A DNA stretch of 64,000 bases from Mesobacillus maritimus (GCF_023715205.1 NZ_JAMBNR010000011.1:1-64000); one strand, 5' to 3'; shown: positions 24,153 to 32,989, numbered from the stretch's first letter. The notes: generated from the letters alone by a model not told the origin. Numbers and translations are program-made.

Positions 24153-24998
24153 ATGAATTTCACTGTAAATAAGGAGTGGCTTGTTAAGCAATTAGAAAAC
24201 ACTGAAGTTAAGATTGTGGATTGTCGGTTTGAATTAGGAAAACCCGAGGAAGGGGAACATCAATACGAGACCAGCCATATTCCAGGTGCTTTTTATTTTG
24301 ATTTGGAAAAACAATTATCTTCTCCAGTTGCAAAACACGGAGGAAGACACCCGCTTCCGGATATCGAGCAATTTAGAAGTGAGATAGAGAACGCTGGCAT
24401 TGATCATACGAAAAAGGTCGTGGCTTATGACAGCGGGGAAGGGCAGTTTGCTTCTCGTTTTTGGTGGCTTCTAACCTATATTGGTCATGAAAATGTCTAT
24501 GTGCTAAATGAAGGTTTTAAAGGATGGACAGAAGCCGGATACCCAACCAGTAAAGACGTACCTAAAGCTAAAGCTGCTACATTTGAAGTGAATCTTCAAA
24601 AAGAAATGCTAGCCTCGTATGAAGACGTACGGGAAATTGTTAGGAATAAGAGGAATTCTCCCGTTTTAGTGGATTCAAGAGACGAAGCCCGTTATTTAGG
24701 TGAAGTGGAACCAATCGATCGCGTTCCCGGACATATCCCTGGTGCCATCAATAAGTTTTGGGCAGAAGGAATGGAGAAAGGTTCATTTAAAGCTCAAGCA
24801 GAACAGCAAAAAAGATTTGCTGAACTGGACAAAGAAGAACCGATTATTGTTTACTGTGGTTCCGGCGTGACCGCCACTCCAAATTACATGGCTTTAAAAA
24901 TGGCAGGATACCAGAATGTAAAATTATATGCCGGAAGCTATAGTGATTGGGTTTCATATGAAGAAAATCCGGTAGCAAAAGGGAAAGAAACTATATAG
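24153..24998 (+). CDS. Thiosulfate/3-mercaptopyruvate sulfurtransferase (tandem rhodanese)
   Basis: This 281-aa protein is made of two rhodanese domains: an inactive N-terminal one (about 1-135) and a catalytic C-terminal one (about 150-275). The active-site loop is CGSGVTA (Cys235). Such a loop with Gly-Val-Thr-Ala is typical of this family, which moves sulfane sulfur from thiosulfate or 3-mercaptopyruvate to cyanide or thiols. The ATG at 24153 was chosen because GGGGGCGG lies five bases upstream; the ATG at 24138 has none. A terminator follows at 25009. Confidence 0.92.
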   Translation: MNFTVNKEWLVKQLENTEVKIVDCRFELGKPEEGEHQYETSHIPGAFYFDLEKQLSSPVAKHGGRHPLPDIEQFRSEIENAGIDHTKKVVAYDSGEGQFASRFWWLLTYIGHENVYVLNEGFKGWTEAGYPTSKDVPKAKAATFEVNLQKEMLASYEDVREIVRNKRNSPVLVDSRDEARYLGEVEPIDRVPGHIPGAINKFWAEGMEKGSFKAQAEQQKRFAELDKEEPIIVYCGSGVTATPNYMALKMAGYQNVKLYAGSYSDWVSYEENPVAKGKETI

Positions 24999-25008
24999 GT
25001 TTATCTCA

Positions 25009-25035
25009 CCATCCTCATAAAGGATGGTCTTTTTA
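25009..25035 (+). terminator. Terminator of the sulfurtransferase gene
   Basis: ACCATCCT (25009-25016) pairs with AGGATGGT (25022-25029), followed by CTTTTTATT. Confidence 0.8.
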
Positions 25036-25222
25036 TTGCCTTGGATTAACTAGTATAATTCGCTGATTTTGGTTCATATTACTTTACGAGTGAAGTCACA
25101 AGTGTAAATGTGATTTCGATAGCAGAAAGCCAATCAAATTGTCAGTATTATGGAACTTCATAATGTTTATATATTTCAACCAGATTGTATGGTACGATGT
25201 AAGTTATCCAAAAGAGGACGTG

Positions 25223-25603
25223 ATGAAACTGATTAAAATTGAAATTCCTAAACCAGATCTAACCATTGTACAAAGGCAACAACAGCGTAAAGAAGATGAA
25301 CCAGTGATAACACCTATTTATGGGTTTATCGATTTTCACCAAATACCACGGGACAAAGGTGGACTGATTCTATTTTACAATCGAAGCGATGAGCTTCTGT
25401 TTGTTGGGAAAGCACGAAAACTTCGTCAAAGAGTGAAAAAGCACTTTGAAGATAATGTAAGTCCTATCAAACACCACCGCGAGGAAGTTTATAAAATTGA
25501 AGTGATGGTTGTCGAAGATCCAATGGACCGTGAAATCTACGAAACGTATATGATCAATAAACTTCAAGCGAAATACAATGTGGACAAAGTGTTTTTTCGT
25601 TAA
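25223..25603 (+). CDS. GIY-YIG nuclease-fold protein
   Basis: This 126-aa protein shows a UvrC-N/GIY-YIG-like core: GGLILFYNRSDELLFVGKAR (the G-I-Y/Y-I-G equivalent strands), then KLRQRVKKHF (catalytic Arg helix) and a later Glu in DREIYETYMINKLQAKYN (metal ligand). The first strand reads GLILFYN rather than GIY, a common divergence. Members cut or bind DNA; the cellular job of short solitary versions in Bacillus is unknown. The ATG at 25223 has AGAGG six bases upstream; the upstream extension to 25139 lacks one. Confidence 0.78.
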   Translation: MKLIKIEIPKPDLTIVQRQQQRKEDEPVITPIYGFIDFHQIPRDKGGLILFYNRSDELLFVGKARKLRQRVKKHFEDNVSPIKHHREEVYKIEVMVVEDPMDREIYETYMINKLQAKYNVDKVFFR

Positions 25604-25629
25604 GCCGAAACACATTTTTTCCAAATAAA

Positions 25630-25658
25630 AATGGTCCAGTTTTTTGAACTGGACCATT
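25630..25658. terminator. Bidirectional terminator
   Basis: AATGGTCCAGTT (25630-25641) and AACTGGACCATT (25647-25658) form a perfect 12-bp stem between two convergent genes. Confidence 0.85.
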
Positions 25659-25701
25659 ACTTTTATTCTTTTTCAATCGATTCTTCAACTAGGCTGAAAT
25701 G

Positions 25702-26157
25702 TTAAATCTTTTTCTCCATTACAATATCTGTTTCTAAATAACCAAGTTTCTCATATAAACCTCGTGCGACTCGATTGTGACCAAATACGTGAAGCTTTAT
25801 ACTTTTTAACCCTAATTTTCTTGCCACTTTTTCTATTTCAATCATTGCTTGTTTCCCATATCCACGACCTTGGTTCTCTTCCCGAATATTGATGTCATAA
25901 ATAAAACCTTTATCGTTTGCGCGTTGTGCAAGCCAGATCATCCCTACTTCTTTGTCTTCATCCCGAATGGTGAATAAGGTATTATTCGCAGTTTTTTCCC
26001 CATCTGGTAATAACCTTTCATACTCTTTCGTTGCCTTGCTTAAGGCTTCTTGTTCATTCCAATTTCCAGCTTTAACATGTTCATCTGCATAACCTCTAAT
26101 TGCATGACTTAGATACTGCTCAAATTCACTTGAGTTCATTTTGTCTAATTTAACCAA
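25702..26157 (-). CDS. GNAT family N-acetyltransferase
   Basis: This 151-aa protein has the GNAT signature YDINIREENQGRGYGKQAMI (acetyl-CoA pyrophosphate loop Q/R-x-x-G-x-G, near residue 98) and a C-terminal strand-helix with LHVFGHNRVARGLYEKLGY, typical of RimI-like enzymes. The acceptor is unknown. The best-placed start is the TTG at 26157, just after GGGGGGAGAAC; an ATG at 26139 is the alternative. It is on the same strand as, and about 60 bases after, the GyrI-like gene. Confidence 0.88.
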   Translation of the reverse strand: MVKLDKMNSSEFEQYLSHAIRGYADEHVKAGNWNEQEALSKATKEYERLLPDGEKTANNTLFTIRDEDKEVGMIWLAQRANDKGFIYDINIREENQGRGYGKQAMIEIEKVARKLGLKSIKLHVFGHNRVARGLYEKLGYLETDIVMEKKI

Positions 26158-26214
26158 AGTTCTCCCCCCATAAGATCGCTAGGATACTATCCGTTTTTGA
26201 TAAAATTATAATTA

Positions 26215-26667
26215 TTACTTGTAAGCTTGAATGGGTAAGTAAATCTGTACTTCTTCCTCACCTTCCCCTAAAGGGTGATAGGTCTCGATGATATAAGAAT
26301 CCAAATCTCTTTGATAACCTTGTTCTTCTGCCCAATTCAATAAATTCGAATGAAGTTTTCCCAAATTAGCTATATTCCCTTTTGTTGTGATATAATCTTT
26401 ATTTGTTTCAATATATTCCATTCCTGTTGGTACTTCATCTAACTTTTCGCTTACAGTTAACCCTACATAATAATAACCTGTCCTATGGTTCTCATCTTTT
26501 TTAGGCTCAAATAATGCAATTTCGGTTTCGGTTGAATTTGGGATTTCATTTGAGCGACTTAATAATTGCTTTGCTAGTAAGGGTACTTCATGACCGAAAT
26601 GAACAAACTCCCCACTACCTTTTATTCCAACAAGCTTAAATTCTTTATTAACCATCCTAAACGACAT
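26215..26667 (-). CDS. GyrI-like/AraC effector-binding-domain protein
   Basis: This 150-aa soluble protein has a SHV/GyrI-like small-molecule-binding fold: MVNKEFKLVGIKGSGEF, then YYVGLTVSEKLDEVPTGMEY and SYIIETYHPLGEGEEEVQIY, a strand pattern ending in the E-x-Y-x-P-L-like motif with the buried Glu that contacts cationic ligands. Stand-alone members act as ligand sponges or hydrolases for drug-like cyclic compounds. The ATG at 26667 follows AGGAG. About 60 bases upstream lies a terminator-like hairpin (26724-26757), suggesting a regulated leader. Confidence 0.75.
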   Translation of the reverse strand: MSFRMVNKEFKLVGIKGSGEFVHFGHEVPLLAKQLLSRSNEIPNSTETEIALFEPKKDENHRTGYYYVGLTVSEKLDEVPTGMEYIETNKDYITTKGNIANLGKLHSNLLNWAEEQGYQRDLDSYIIETYHPLGEGEEEVQIYLPIQAYK

Positions 26668-26723
26668 ATCAACACTCCTAGCTAACTGGAAATTACATAA
26701 CATTCTACCTTTAGTTATTCAAC

Positions 26724-26757
26724 AAAAAACCCTTACTCCCTGCACCCGAAGTAAAGG
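26724..26757 (-). promoter_or_regulatory. Terminator-like hairpin in the leader of the GyrI-like gene
   Basis: On the minus strand CCTTTACT and AGTAAGG form a stem over a CGGGTGCAGGG loop, followed by GTTTTTTG. It lies 57 bases before the start codon, and no minus-strand gene lies just upstream. It could be an attenuator, with the leader extending toward 26900, or the end of a small RNA. No known riboswitch class is recognisable. Confidence 0.5.
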
Positions 26758-26960
26758 CTTGATCCTAAATTATGTAACTCTGATTCCGATAGATAGAAAA
26801 GAGTTTATAGTGATCGCTCGTTTTTTACTAATACACACTGTACGTGTTTTAAAACTTATTTATTCTATTTATGTAGATAGTGTCAGTATTTGACGTACGA
26901 TTTGAGATTGTCCTCGACCTATCTCATGCTTGATAATGATTGAAAAGGGGAGGGGATGTA

Positions 26961-27179
26961 GTGACAAAAAGTGTAAACAGAGTGGATTATTATTTAAAAG
27001 ACAAACGCCTTTTGAGTACAGATATTGTCCATTGGAATCAATACATTACCGCGTTAAGAGCAAGCGATACGGTTACCATCTCAAAAACAGAATATCTCGT
27101 CAATAAAATTAATATGGTTCATGATTCTGCCAACCTTGTGTTAAAAGTAAGCGTCGAACCGTTTACCATGAATATTTGA
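26961..27179 (+). CDS. Small protein of unknown function
   Basis: This 72-aa protein starts at a GTG at 26961 after GGGGAGGGGATGTA; the ATG at 26940 would lie before the binding site. It is strand-rich: VNRVDYYLKDKRLLSTDIVH, then WNQYITALRASDTVTISKTE and a C-terminal strand (LVLKVSVEPFTMNI). No family is recognised. It is monocistronic, with a weak hairpin (AGTATCC/AGGGTGCT) and T-run straight after the stop. Confidence 0.6.
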   Translation: MTKSVNRVDYYLKDKRLLSTDIVHWNQYITALRASDTVTISKTEYLVNKINMVHDSANLVLKVSVEPFTMNI

Positions 27180-27210
27180 GTATCCTTTTTAAGGGTGCTT
27201 TTTTTGTTTT
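27178..27210 (+). terminator. Terminator after the small gene
   Basis: AGTATCC and AGGGTGCT form a short imperfect stem around TTTTTA, followed by TTTTTTTG. Confidence 0.6.
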
Positions 27211-27273
27211 TTCATGAAGTGTGGAGAGGCAATCCCTGGACACTCAAAGTAGGGACTACCTCCTCTTCACTTA

Positions 27274-28014
27274 TTATTGTGAAGGTGAATGTTCTCCTGC
27301 GCGTTTCGCCCATTTTCGTAAAAAGAACCACGTGAGGAAGCTTAAAAGAATCAAGATACTTTCTAGGGAAAAGATGTACCAAGGATAGGGCCCTAGCACA
27401 TCAAATAGACTTGGGCTTTTCGGTTTATAACGTAAAAACCAGTAATTCCCGTCTGCTTGCTTATTAATGTACAAGATTACAGGCAAGAGGATATTGATGA
27501 ACAGAATGAGTTTAATGGTCGTTTGAAATGTTGGGAAATAACGTTTTACCCACATAAAATACAAGCTGACCCATACAATCACCATATGCGCATAGAAAAA
27601 GTGCAAAAATCGAAAGTGGGGAAATTCATAGGTTAAAGCAGGTGTAAAAATAGCTTGATTTGCCCCTAAAATCGCAATAAAAAATAACAGTTCAAAAATC
27701 ACTTTTTTTCTCGTCAATAATAAAATCACACACAAGATAAGGCCAATATTACACAATTCTAGTGGCAAAGAACGCCCTACCTTCCAGATCCCATTCACGT
27801 ACATCCATACCTGGTTGGTACCCTCGAACAAAATCAACGATATCGCGATGCCAATCTCAGTTCTTCGCCAATCTTTATTTTTCCACTTATTACGGTTTAG
27901 AAAAATGATGACCGACATGAAAAGATAAATCGCTAAGATAACCAAATGGCTTTGTGAATACATATCGAAATCCTTAAACTGATGACTCCGGCTAAACCAA
28001 CCCAATATTTTCAA
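27274..28014 (-). CDS. YwaF/TIGR02206 family integral membrane protein
   Basis: This 246-aa protein has about six transmembrane helices and the family marks QSHLVILAIYLF near the start, RSLPLELCNIGLILCVILLL, ALTYEFPHFRFLHFFYAHM and YWFLRYKPKSPSLFDVLGPY. These fit the YwaF (TIGR02206) family; its function is unknown. The first possible start is a TTG at 28014 with AGGAG abutting it. An ATG at 27963 with AAGGA seven bases upstream would remove 17 residues, so the start is uncertain. Confidence 0.8.
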   Translation of the reverse strand: MKILGWFSRSHQFKDFDMYSQSHLVILAIYLFMSVIIFLNRNKWKNKDWRRTEIGIAISLILFEGTNQVWMYVNGIWKVGRSLPLELCNIGLILCVILLLTRKKVIFELLFFIAILGANQAIFTPALTYEFPHFRFLHFFYAHMVIVWVSLYFMWVKRYFPTFQTTIKLILFINILLPVILYINKQADGNYWFLRYKPKSPSLFDVLGPYPWYIFSLESILILLSFLTWFFLRKWAKRAGEHSPSQ

Positions 28015-28186
28015 CTCCTAGTCAGAAAAAGTCTAAACAATGAAGAGAGAATCGAAAATAAACATGTACCTTTAAATGAGTGGTTATATTGTTTCCTTAA
28101 AATTCCTTTTTATGAGTTTTTCTTGATAGAGGAGGAACATAGTGGACTTCGATTTAAGTATGTGAGGTTTTCATAATGAGAAAAAA

Positions 28187-28222
28187 GATCAACGCTCAAC
28201 TAAAATCTGTTGGGCGTTGATC
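28187..28222 (-). terminator. Terminator of the LysM/SH3 gene
   Basis: GATCAACGCTCAAC (28187-28200) and GTTGGGCGTTGATC (28209-28222) pair with one mismatch. On the minus strand the stem is followed by TTTTTT. It lies about 30 bases after the minus-strand gene. Confidence 0.8.
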
Positions 28223-28250
28223 TAATTTTAGTGGTGGCAGTACTCGAGAT

Positions 28251-29903
28251 TTAAGAATTTGGTAAAAGGGAAGTCAAAGTCATTTGTTGACCTCTTTTTC
28301 CTTCAAGTGTTAGGATGGCTTCTTTCCCTTGATGTTTAAATAACTCGTTCAGTATGTTTCCCGATGCTTTTGCGGCATAGGTGTTACCATTGTCGGTGAT
28401 AAATCGGAATTTTCCATTGCGATCGATTCCAGTAATTTGGGCGGTCACTTTTAATTGACTTGTACTCATTGGAAGGCTCAGTTGTTGACCGACTTTCAGC
28501 TTTGTTGGAATGACCGACGGATTTAGTTGTTGAATAGAAGAGACTGAGATTCCGAATGCCCTCCCAATTTTCGAAAAGGTATCTCCTCTTTTAACAATAT
28601 AAAGCGATGAATCTGTATTTGGATTGGTGTGATTTACTTTTGGTTCATTCGCGGTCAAATAACTTTCACTAACAAACGCTGGTTTGCCATTCAGAATGAT
28701 TTCTGCCCAGCCATTCTTAGATGATTTCACATGTACTCGATCATTTAATTTTAGAGAACCCAATACTGTACTATTTGTAGAAGGTGCTTGCCTAATTTTC
28801 AATAATGTTGCTGTGACATACTTGGTTTTTGTTTGGTCTTTCACCGTAGCCGAAGTTGTAACCTTTGCAGGAAGGTTGATTTTTTGGCCGATTTTTAACG
28901 TAGCAGGGTCTACGGTTGGATTTAGTTGTTGAATAGAAGAGACCGAGATTCCGAATGCCCTTCCGATTTTTGAAAAAGTATCTCCTCTTTTAATAGTGTA
29001 AATAGATGAATCTTTATTTGCATGGTTATGTATTTTTGGTTGATTCGCAGTTAAATAGCTGTCACTCACATACGCTGGACGGCCATTAAACGTGATTTGA
29101 GCCCAGCCATTCACAGTTGCTTCCACATAAACAGGATCCTTTAATTTTAAAGAACCCAATATCGTACTATTTATAGTAGGGGCTTGTCTAACTCTTAATG
29201 ATGATGCTGTAACATACTTTGTTTTTTTCAACGATTCTATATTAGGGGCGCTGCTTGCTGTCGGTGGTTCGGTAAGATAGTTGGTACTCACATAATAAAC
29301 TCTTCCTTTTATTAAGATGCCAGCCCATCCGTTCTCTATATATGAGACTTTGACAACGTCCCCTTTTTTATATTTTCCTATGATCTTACTGTTTGTATTT
29401 GATTGCGCTCGGATATTTAATGCTGTAGCGGTTACAATTTTATCCTGTACTTTTGGTAATAAGATTTTCTTTCCATCAATCGAAGATAGCCCGTTCGCAT
29501 CTAATACTTGTTGTACGGTTACTCCGTGCTCCTTAGCGATGGTTTCAACATTTTCACCACTTTTTACTTGATAAGTATATTCTGGAATAAATGCAGACGC
29601 TGATGTAGTCGCAAAAAAGCCAAAAACAACAGTGAAAATACCGGTTACAATCATCTTTTTTAATGGTTTTTGCTGAATCCATTGGTGAACCTGTAAAACG
29701 TATGTATTCCAATTTTCCCGAATATCTTTTAGGAACCCTTTTACATCGATGATATTGCGAAGATCAAAATGAGTGCTCTGATCATACTCTCTTTTTTCCA
29801 TCCTTGATGTGAAAACAGGTTCCTCTTTCGGTTGGATGTTTTTTACGTGCGTTTCTTTACGAAACCGGGTTAATTCGCCATTAACAAATAATTCTTTCGT
29901 CAT
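28251..29903 (-). CDS. Membrane-anchored cell-wall protein with alternating LysM and SH3b repeats
   Basis: This 550-aa protein has a ~80-residue charged cytoplasmic N-terminus and one membrane helix (about 83-104). The outer part runs: LysM (109-150), SH3b (155-212), SH3b (228-286), LysM (301-345), SH3b (361-418), LysM (434-478), and a C-terminal beta domain (485-550). LysM binds peptidoglycan glycan and SH3b binds peptide. The SH3b-LysM block is duplicated almost unchanged: RGDTFSKIGRAFGISVSSIQ occurs in both later LysM copies. No catalytic domain is visible, so it is a scaffold or regulator rather than an autolysin. AGGAG precedes the ATG. Confidence 0.88.
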   Translation of the reverse strand: MTKELFVNGELTRFRKETHVKNIQPKEEPVFTSRMEKREYDQSTHFDLRNIIDVKGFLKDIRENWNTYVLQVHQWIQQKPLKKMIVTGIFTVVFGFFATTSASAFIPEYTYQVKSGENVETIAKEHGVTVQQVLDANGLSSIDGKKILLPKVQDKIVTATALNIRAQSNTNSKIIGKYKKGDVVKVSYIENGWAGILIKGRVYYVSTNYLTEPPTASSAPNIESLKKTKYVTASSLRVRQAPTINSTILGSLKLKDPVYVEATVNGWAQITFNGRPAYVSDSYLTANQPKIHNHANKDSSIYTIKRGDTFSKIGRAFGISVSSIQQLNPTVDPATLKIGQKINLPAKVTTSATVKDQTKTKYVTATLLKIRQAPSTNSTVLGSLKLNDRVHVKSSKNGWAEIILNGKPAFVSESYLTANEPKVNHTNPNTDSSLYIVKRGDTFSKIGRAFGISVSSIQQLNPSVIPTKLKVGQQLSLPMSTSQLKVTAQITGIDRNGKFRFITDNGNTYAAKASGNILNELFKHQGKEAILTLEGKRGQQMTLTSLLPNS

Positions 29904-30383
29904 ACGATCACTTTCTCCTATTCTCTCTTTTTATATAGGGTTATGAAGACGTCAGATTTTGTCGTCATTTATATGAATACGGATGCGTGTGTCATTTTTT
30001 GTCGCAAAAATGTTGTGAATAAAAAATACTTGTAATGTTTTAGACATGAAAACATAGAAAAAGTGCAACCCGCTGTGAGATTGCTTGGATTTAGGCATTA
30101 AAAATAATTTTATTTCAGTCGCAATGTCACAATGAAAAGATCAAGCTCAAATAAATTTTTTAACTCCTGCTCAACATTGGAACATTGGGCTCTCTACGTT
30201 TTGCCGAAAGAATCTTTCATTCAGTACTTCCTGGCCAATTACTAGGGATGAAAAAACACTTCAGTACCCTATTGTGTGGGGATAATAGATTAGGTTGGTG
30301 GATAAAAGATGTTAGTTTTTAAAATTTAGAGTTTTTAACATTTACACCATGTTAAAATGAAAAGATAGATATGAGGTGTAGAT
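29904..30383. other. Intergenic region without recognised features
   Basis: About 480 bases between divergent genes, presumably holding both promoters. I see no RNA gene, repeat or coding frame longer than about 30 codons with a binding site. Confidence 0.4.
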
Positions 30384-30719
30384 ATGCGGTATTTTTTCAT
30401 AGGATTTTTGCTTGCCATTCTATTGTTTCTAGATGCTTTTCCAAACTTCGTTTTGAAAAGTTCTCAGCACTTTCTTTCATTTTGTGTAGGGTTCGGAATT
30501 ATATTTCTGATCTTTAACTATATAAATAAAAAAAAGGAAAAGGAAATAGTGAAAAAAATTATAGCCTATAGCTTTTTAATTCTCTTTCTTTTCTTTTTGA
30601 ATTTCTTCGGAAGCCAATCTAGTAGAGGATTCTCTATAGATGAAGGGGAATTCTGGTTCATTATTTTTTTGGGGATTCTAGCAATCTTAAAAGATATCAT
30701 CATATTAATTAGGAAGTAG
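30384..30719 (+). CDS. Small integral membrane protein, unrecognised
   Basis: This 111-aa, very hydrophobic protein has four predicted helices (about 3-18, 28-46, 60-74 and 88-107), separated by NKKKEKEIVKK on the cytoplasmic side and GSQSSRGFSIDEGEF outside. No family is recognised. GAGGTGTAGAT precedes the ATG, giving credible expression. The gene is AT-rich compared with its neighbours. Confidence 0.6.
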   Translation: MRYFFIGFLLAILLFLDAFPNFVLKSSQHFLSFCVGFGIIFLIFNYINKKKEKEIVKKIIAYSFLILFLFFLNFFGSQSSRGFSIDEGEFWFIIFLGILAILKDIIILIRK

Positions 30720-30782
30720 CTTTGCAGTGAAGGGCAGGGATTAAAAACTGTCTTTAGTTCGGACCAGTGGTAAAGAAGTACT

Positions 30783-30990
30783 CAAAACAGCGTCGGGTCG
30801 CACGAGAAATCCGATTAAAAACAAAGGGTTTGAAAGACAGAAAGGGGTACCCGAGTGAGAAAAGTGTCACCCAACCGGCGTTTGAAAGACAGAAAGGGGT
30901 GCTCGAGCGAGAAAACTGTCTCCCAGCAAGCGTTTGCTAGACAGAAGGAGCCACTCGCCCGAGAAAACCGTCTTAAAAGCGACGGATGGT
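30783..30990. repeat. 52-bp tandem array B (four units)
   Basis: The block AGACAG recurs at 30835, 30887 and 30939, exactly 52 bases apart, with a degenerate preceding unit from 30783. A unit reads AGACAGAAAGGGGTACCCGA, GTGAGAAAAGTGTCACCCAA and CCGGCGTTTGAA. The core GGGTACCCGAGTGAG aligns with the reverse strand of array A (GGGTAACGAGTGA) and with array C (GGTAACCGAGAGAG). Like array A it lies between two convergent genes. It contains no coding frame with a binding site. Confidence 0.82.
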
Positions 30991-31056
30991 CGTGAATATT
31001 AGGTCTGTTTAAAACCAACGAGGGAGTACCGAGCCGATTTCATCAGAAGCGACAAT

Positions 31057-31479
31057 CTAAAAATTCGGTATATGTACTTTTTCCAGATCTCGAACTTGAT
31101 CATACGAATCGATAAGTTCTTCTGGCACCAAGGTTCTTCCATAATCCCAAGCGTTTGTTTCAATTTGAGCGGTTAGTTGTTTGATCTCTTCGTCTTCTCC
31201 ATACATAAGCGTGCGTAAGTCGTACCTGTTTTTCTTATAATCTAAATAATAGCCAATCTCATGATAAACAAGGATTTTTACTAAGTTTTCTTTGGTTTCC
31301 TTCACTTTAACCCGGCTGAGAAACCCGTTCACTTGGATATAGTTAAACTTGATTGTATTGGTTGAAACATTGAAACTCATGGGTGCTTGGAGGTCGTTGT
31401 TAATCTCATAGTTTAATTTTAAGTTTGCTTCAAGTAAGGTATCTTGGATGATCTTTTCAATATCCCTGATATAAAGCAT
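31057..31479 (-). CDS. Hypothetical protein with HExxY-type (ImmA/IrrE-like) motif
   Basis: This 140-aa soluble protein has the motif KILVYHEIGYYLDYKK near residue 70, a variant of the HExxH zinc motif of ImmA/IrrE-like peptidases in which the second His is Tyr. It is followed by DLRTLMYGEDEEIKQLTAQI and ETNAWDYG, where a Glu in an E-x2-A-W-x2-G pattern could be the third ligand. Loss of the second His may mean a non-catalytic relative. AAAGGTGTGATTTAA precedes the ATG. No neighbour clarifies the role. Confidence 0.6.
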   Translation of the reverse strand: MLYIRDIEKIIQDTLLEANLKLNYEINNDLQAPMSFNVSTNTIKFNYIQVNGFLSRVKVKETKENLVKILVYHEIGYYLDYKKNRYDLRTLMYGEDEEIKQLTAQIETNAWDYGRTLVPEELIDSYDQVRDLEKVHIPNF

Positions 31480-31722
31480 TTAAATCACACCTTTTTGCTT
31501 ATTTGAGGACCTTTCAACACTTTAGTATACAGGAAATTGTATAGGTAAAAGGAAGTGTTTCTCTTTGGATAGAAGTGAATACTATTTTTAAGGTATGTAG
31601 GTCTTTTTGTAAAGTAAACACTTGAGAGTTTAAAATAACCTGCAAGAGTCAGGTAGTAGGAATTCTTTCTAAATAACGGGGGATTCTTAAAGAAAAAAAG
31701 GGTGACTTTTATTTCCTATCAA

Positions 31723-31755
31723 AAAGTCCGCCTAAAAAAATTTCAGGCAGACTTT
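31723..31755 (-). terminator. Terminator of the nucleoside-salvage transcript
   Basis: On the minus strand AAAGTCTGCCT and AGGCGGACTTT form an 11-bp stem with one wobble, followed by TTTTGATAG. It lies just after the stop codon of the last gene. Confidence 0.75.
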
Positions 31756-31764
31756 CATTTAATC

Positions 31765-32682
31765 CTATCCTATTACTCTACTTAAAAAATGGTCTAGGAA
31801 TCGGTTGGCTTCAACTTCTGTACAAACTTGAATTTTTGGATCATCTTCAACGTTTCCGACTGTTCTCCCAACTTCTTCTCCTTCAGTGACAACTTTGATA
31901 TTCATTGATTCCGTCACCACAAAACTCGGATCGATTGCAATCCCTACTGCAAGCGGGTCATGGAGCGCACAGCCTCCAATCCCTGGATAATTGGATTCAT
32001 AGAATCCAATATAAAACTCGGTCATATCTGCAAAGAATTTAGCTGCTTTTTGTTCCGTTGCACGCCATTCTTTAAGTTTCGTTTTAGGTAATAATGTTTT
32101 CATTGTGACATCAAGTCCTACAAGCGTGACTGGTAAACCTGAAGAAAAAACAACCTCAGCAGCTTCCGGATCGGCAATAATGTTTGCTTCAGCATAAGGA
32201 CTCGCATTCCCTGGAACCTTTACTGCACCCCCCATAATCACAACCTCTTTAACAAGCGGAATAATCTCTGGTGCTTTTTTGATTGCAAGCGCCAGATTGG
32301 TTAGCGGACCAACAGCAAGAATCGTTATATCATGGGGGCGATTTTTTACTTGCTCAATCATAAAATCTGGTGCAAATTTGCTTTCAGCTTGAGCCATTGG
32401 GGCTTTCTTCAATGTATTGCCTAAACCATCTTCTCCATGGACATGTTTTGAATTTCCATCTTTCTCCCCACGCATAAGTGTTTGTTTGGCACCCATGTAG
32501 ACAGGGACCTGTTTACCTACTTTTTCTAAAACCGCAAGCGTATTACGAGTAGCCTCTACAACGGATACATTCCCAAAGCAGGTTGTAAAACCGAGCAGGT
32601 CTAATTCAGGAGAGTTTAATGCGTATGCCATTGCTAAGGCATCGTCAATCCCTGTATCAACATCAAATATAATTGGTTTCAC
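31765..32682 (-). CDS. Nucleoside hydrolase (IunH/Rih family), second paralog
   Basis: This 305-aa enzyme has the calcium-binding N-terminal motif FDVDTGIDDALAMAYA (the family DxDxGxDD), VGPLTNLALAIKKAPEI, EANIIADPEAAEVVF and a C-terminal ALHDPLAVGIAIDP. The enzyme splits ribonucleosides into base and ribose; specificity cannot be read from the sequence. The GTG at 32682 lies nine bases after GGAG. It is the last gene on the minus strand of the salvage cluster, 307 bases after its paralog, to which it is clearly but distantly related. Confidence 0.9.
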   Translation of the reverse strand: MKPIIFDVDTGIDDALAMAYALNSPELDLLGFTTCFGNVSVVEATRNTLAVLEKVGKQVPVYMGAKQTLMRGEKDGNSKHVHGEDGLGNTLKKAPMAQAESKFAPDFMIEQVKNRPHDITILAVGPLTNLALAIKKAPEIIPLVKEVVIMGGAVKVPGNASPYAEANIIADPEAAEVVFSSGLPVTLVGLDVTMKTLLPKTKLKEWRATEQKAAKFFADMTEFYIGFYESNYPGIGGCALHDPLAVGIAIDPSFVVTESMNIKVVTEGEEVGRTVGNVEDDPKIQVCTEVEANRFLDHFLSRVIG

Positions 32683-32810
32683 ATTACAACACTCCGTTCA
32701 ATAGCATTCATTTACTAAGGTCGCTTCATTTTATTTTATTTTATATCAATTATTCAATAGACATTCATTGCAGCTAGGATTACAACACATACGCTTGAGA
32801 GAAATGGATT

Positions 32811-32947
32811 GCCCCAAAAGGAAGTTGAATAGAATCATACCTATTTAAAACACTCTTAAATGGAGTAAATGGAACTCCTTACTTCACAACAATCCACTAA
32901 TAAACAAGAGCAACTCGATAATTCTTTTCTCTTTGGGGCGTTTTTTT
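32811..32947. repeat. Possible ~135-bp element with short inverted ends
   Basis: GCCCCAAAAG (32811-32820) and CTTTGGGGC (32931-32939) are inverted, with a T7 run after the right arm and an inner GGAGT/ACTCC pair. It fills the gap between the two nucleoside hydrolase genes. It could be a long hairpin, a minute insertion, or chance; no target duplication was found. Confidence 0.3.
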
Positions 32948-32989
32948 AAGTAATAGCCTACATCCATTTTATTCTCTCTATAGGAGATG

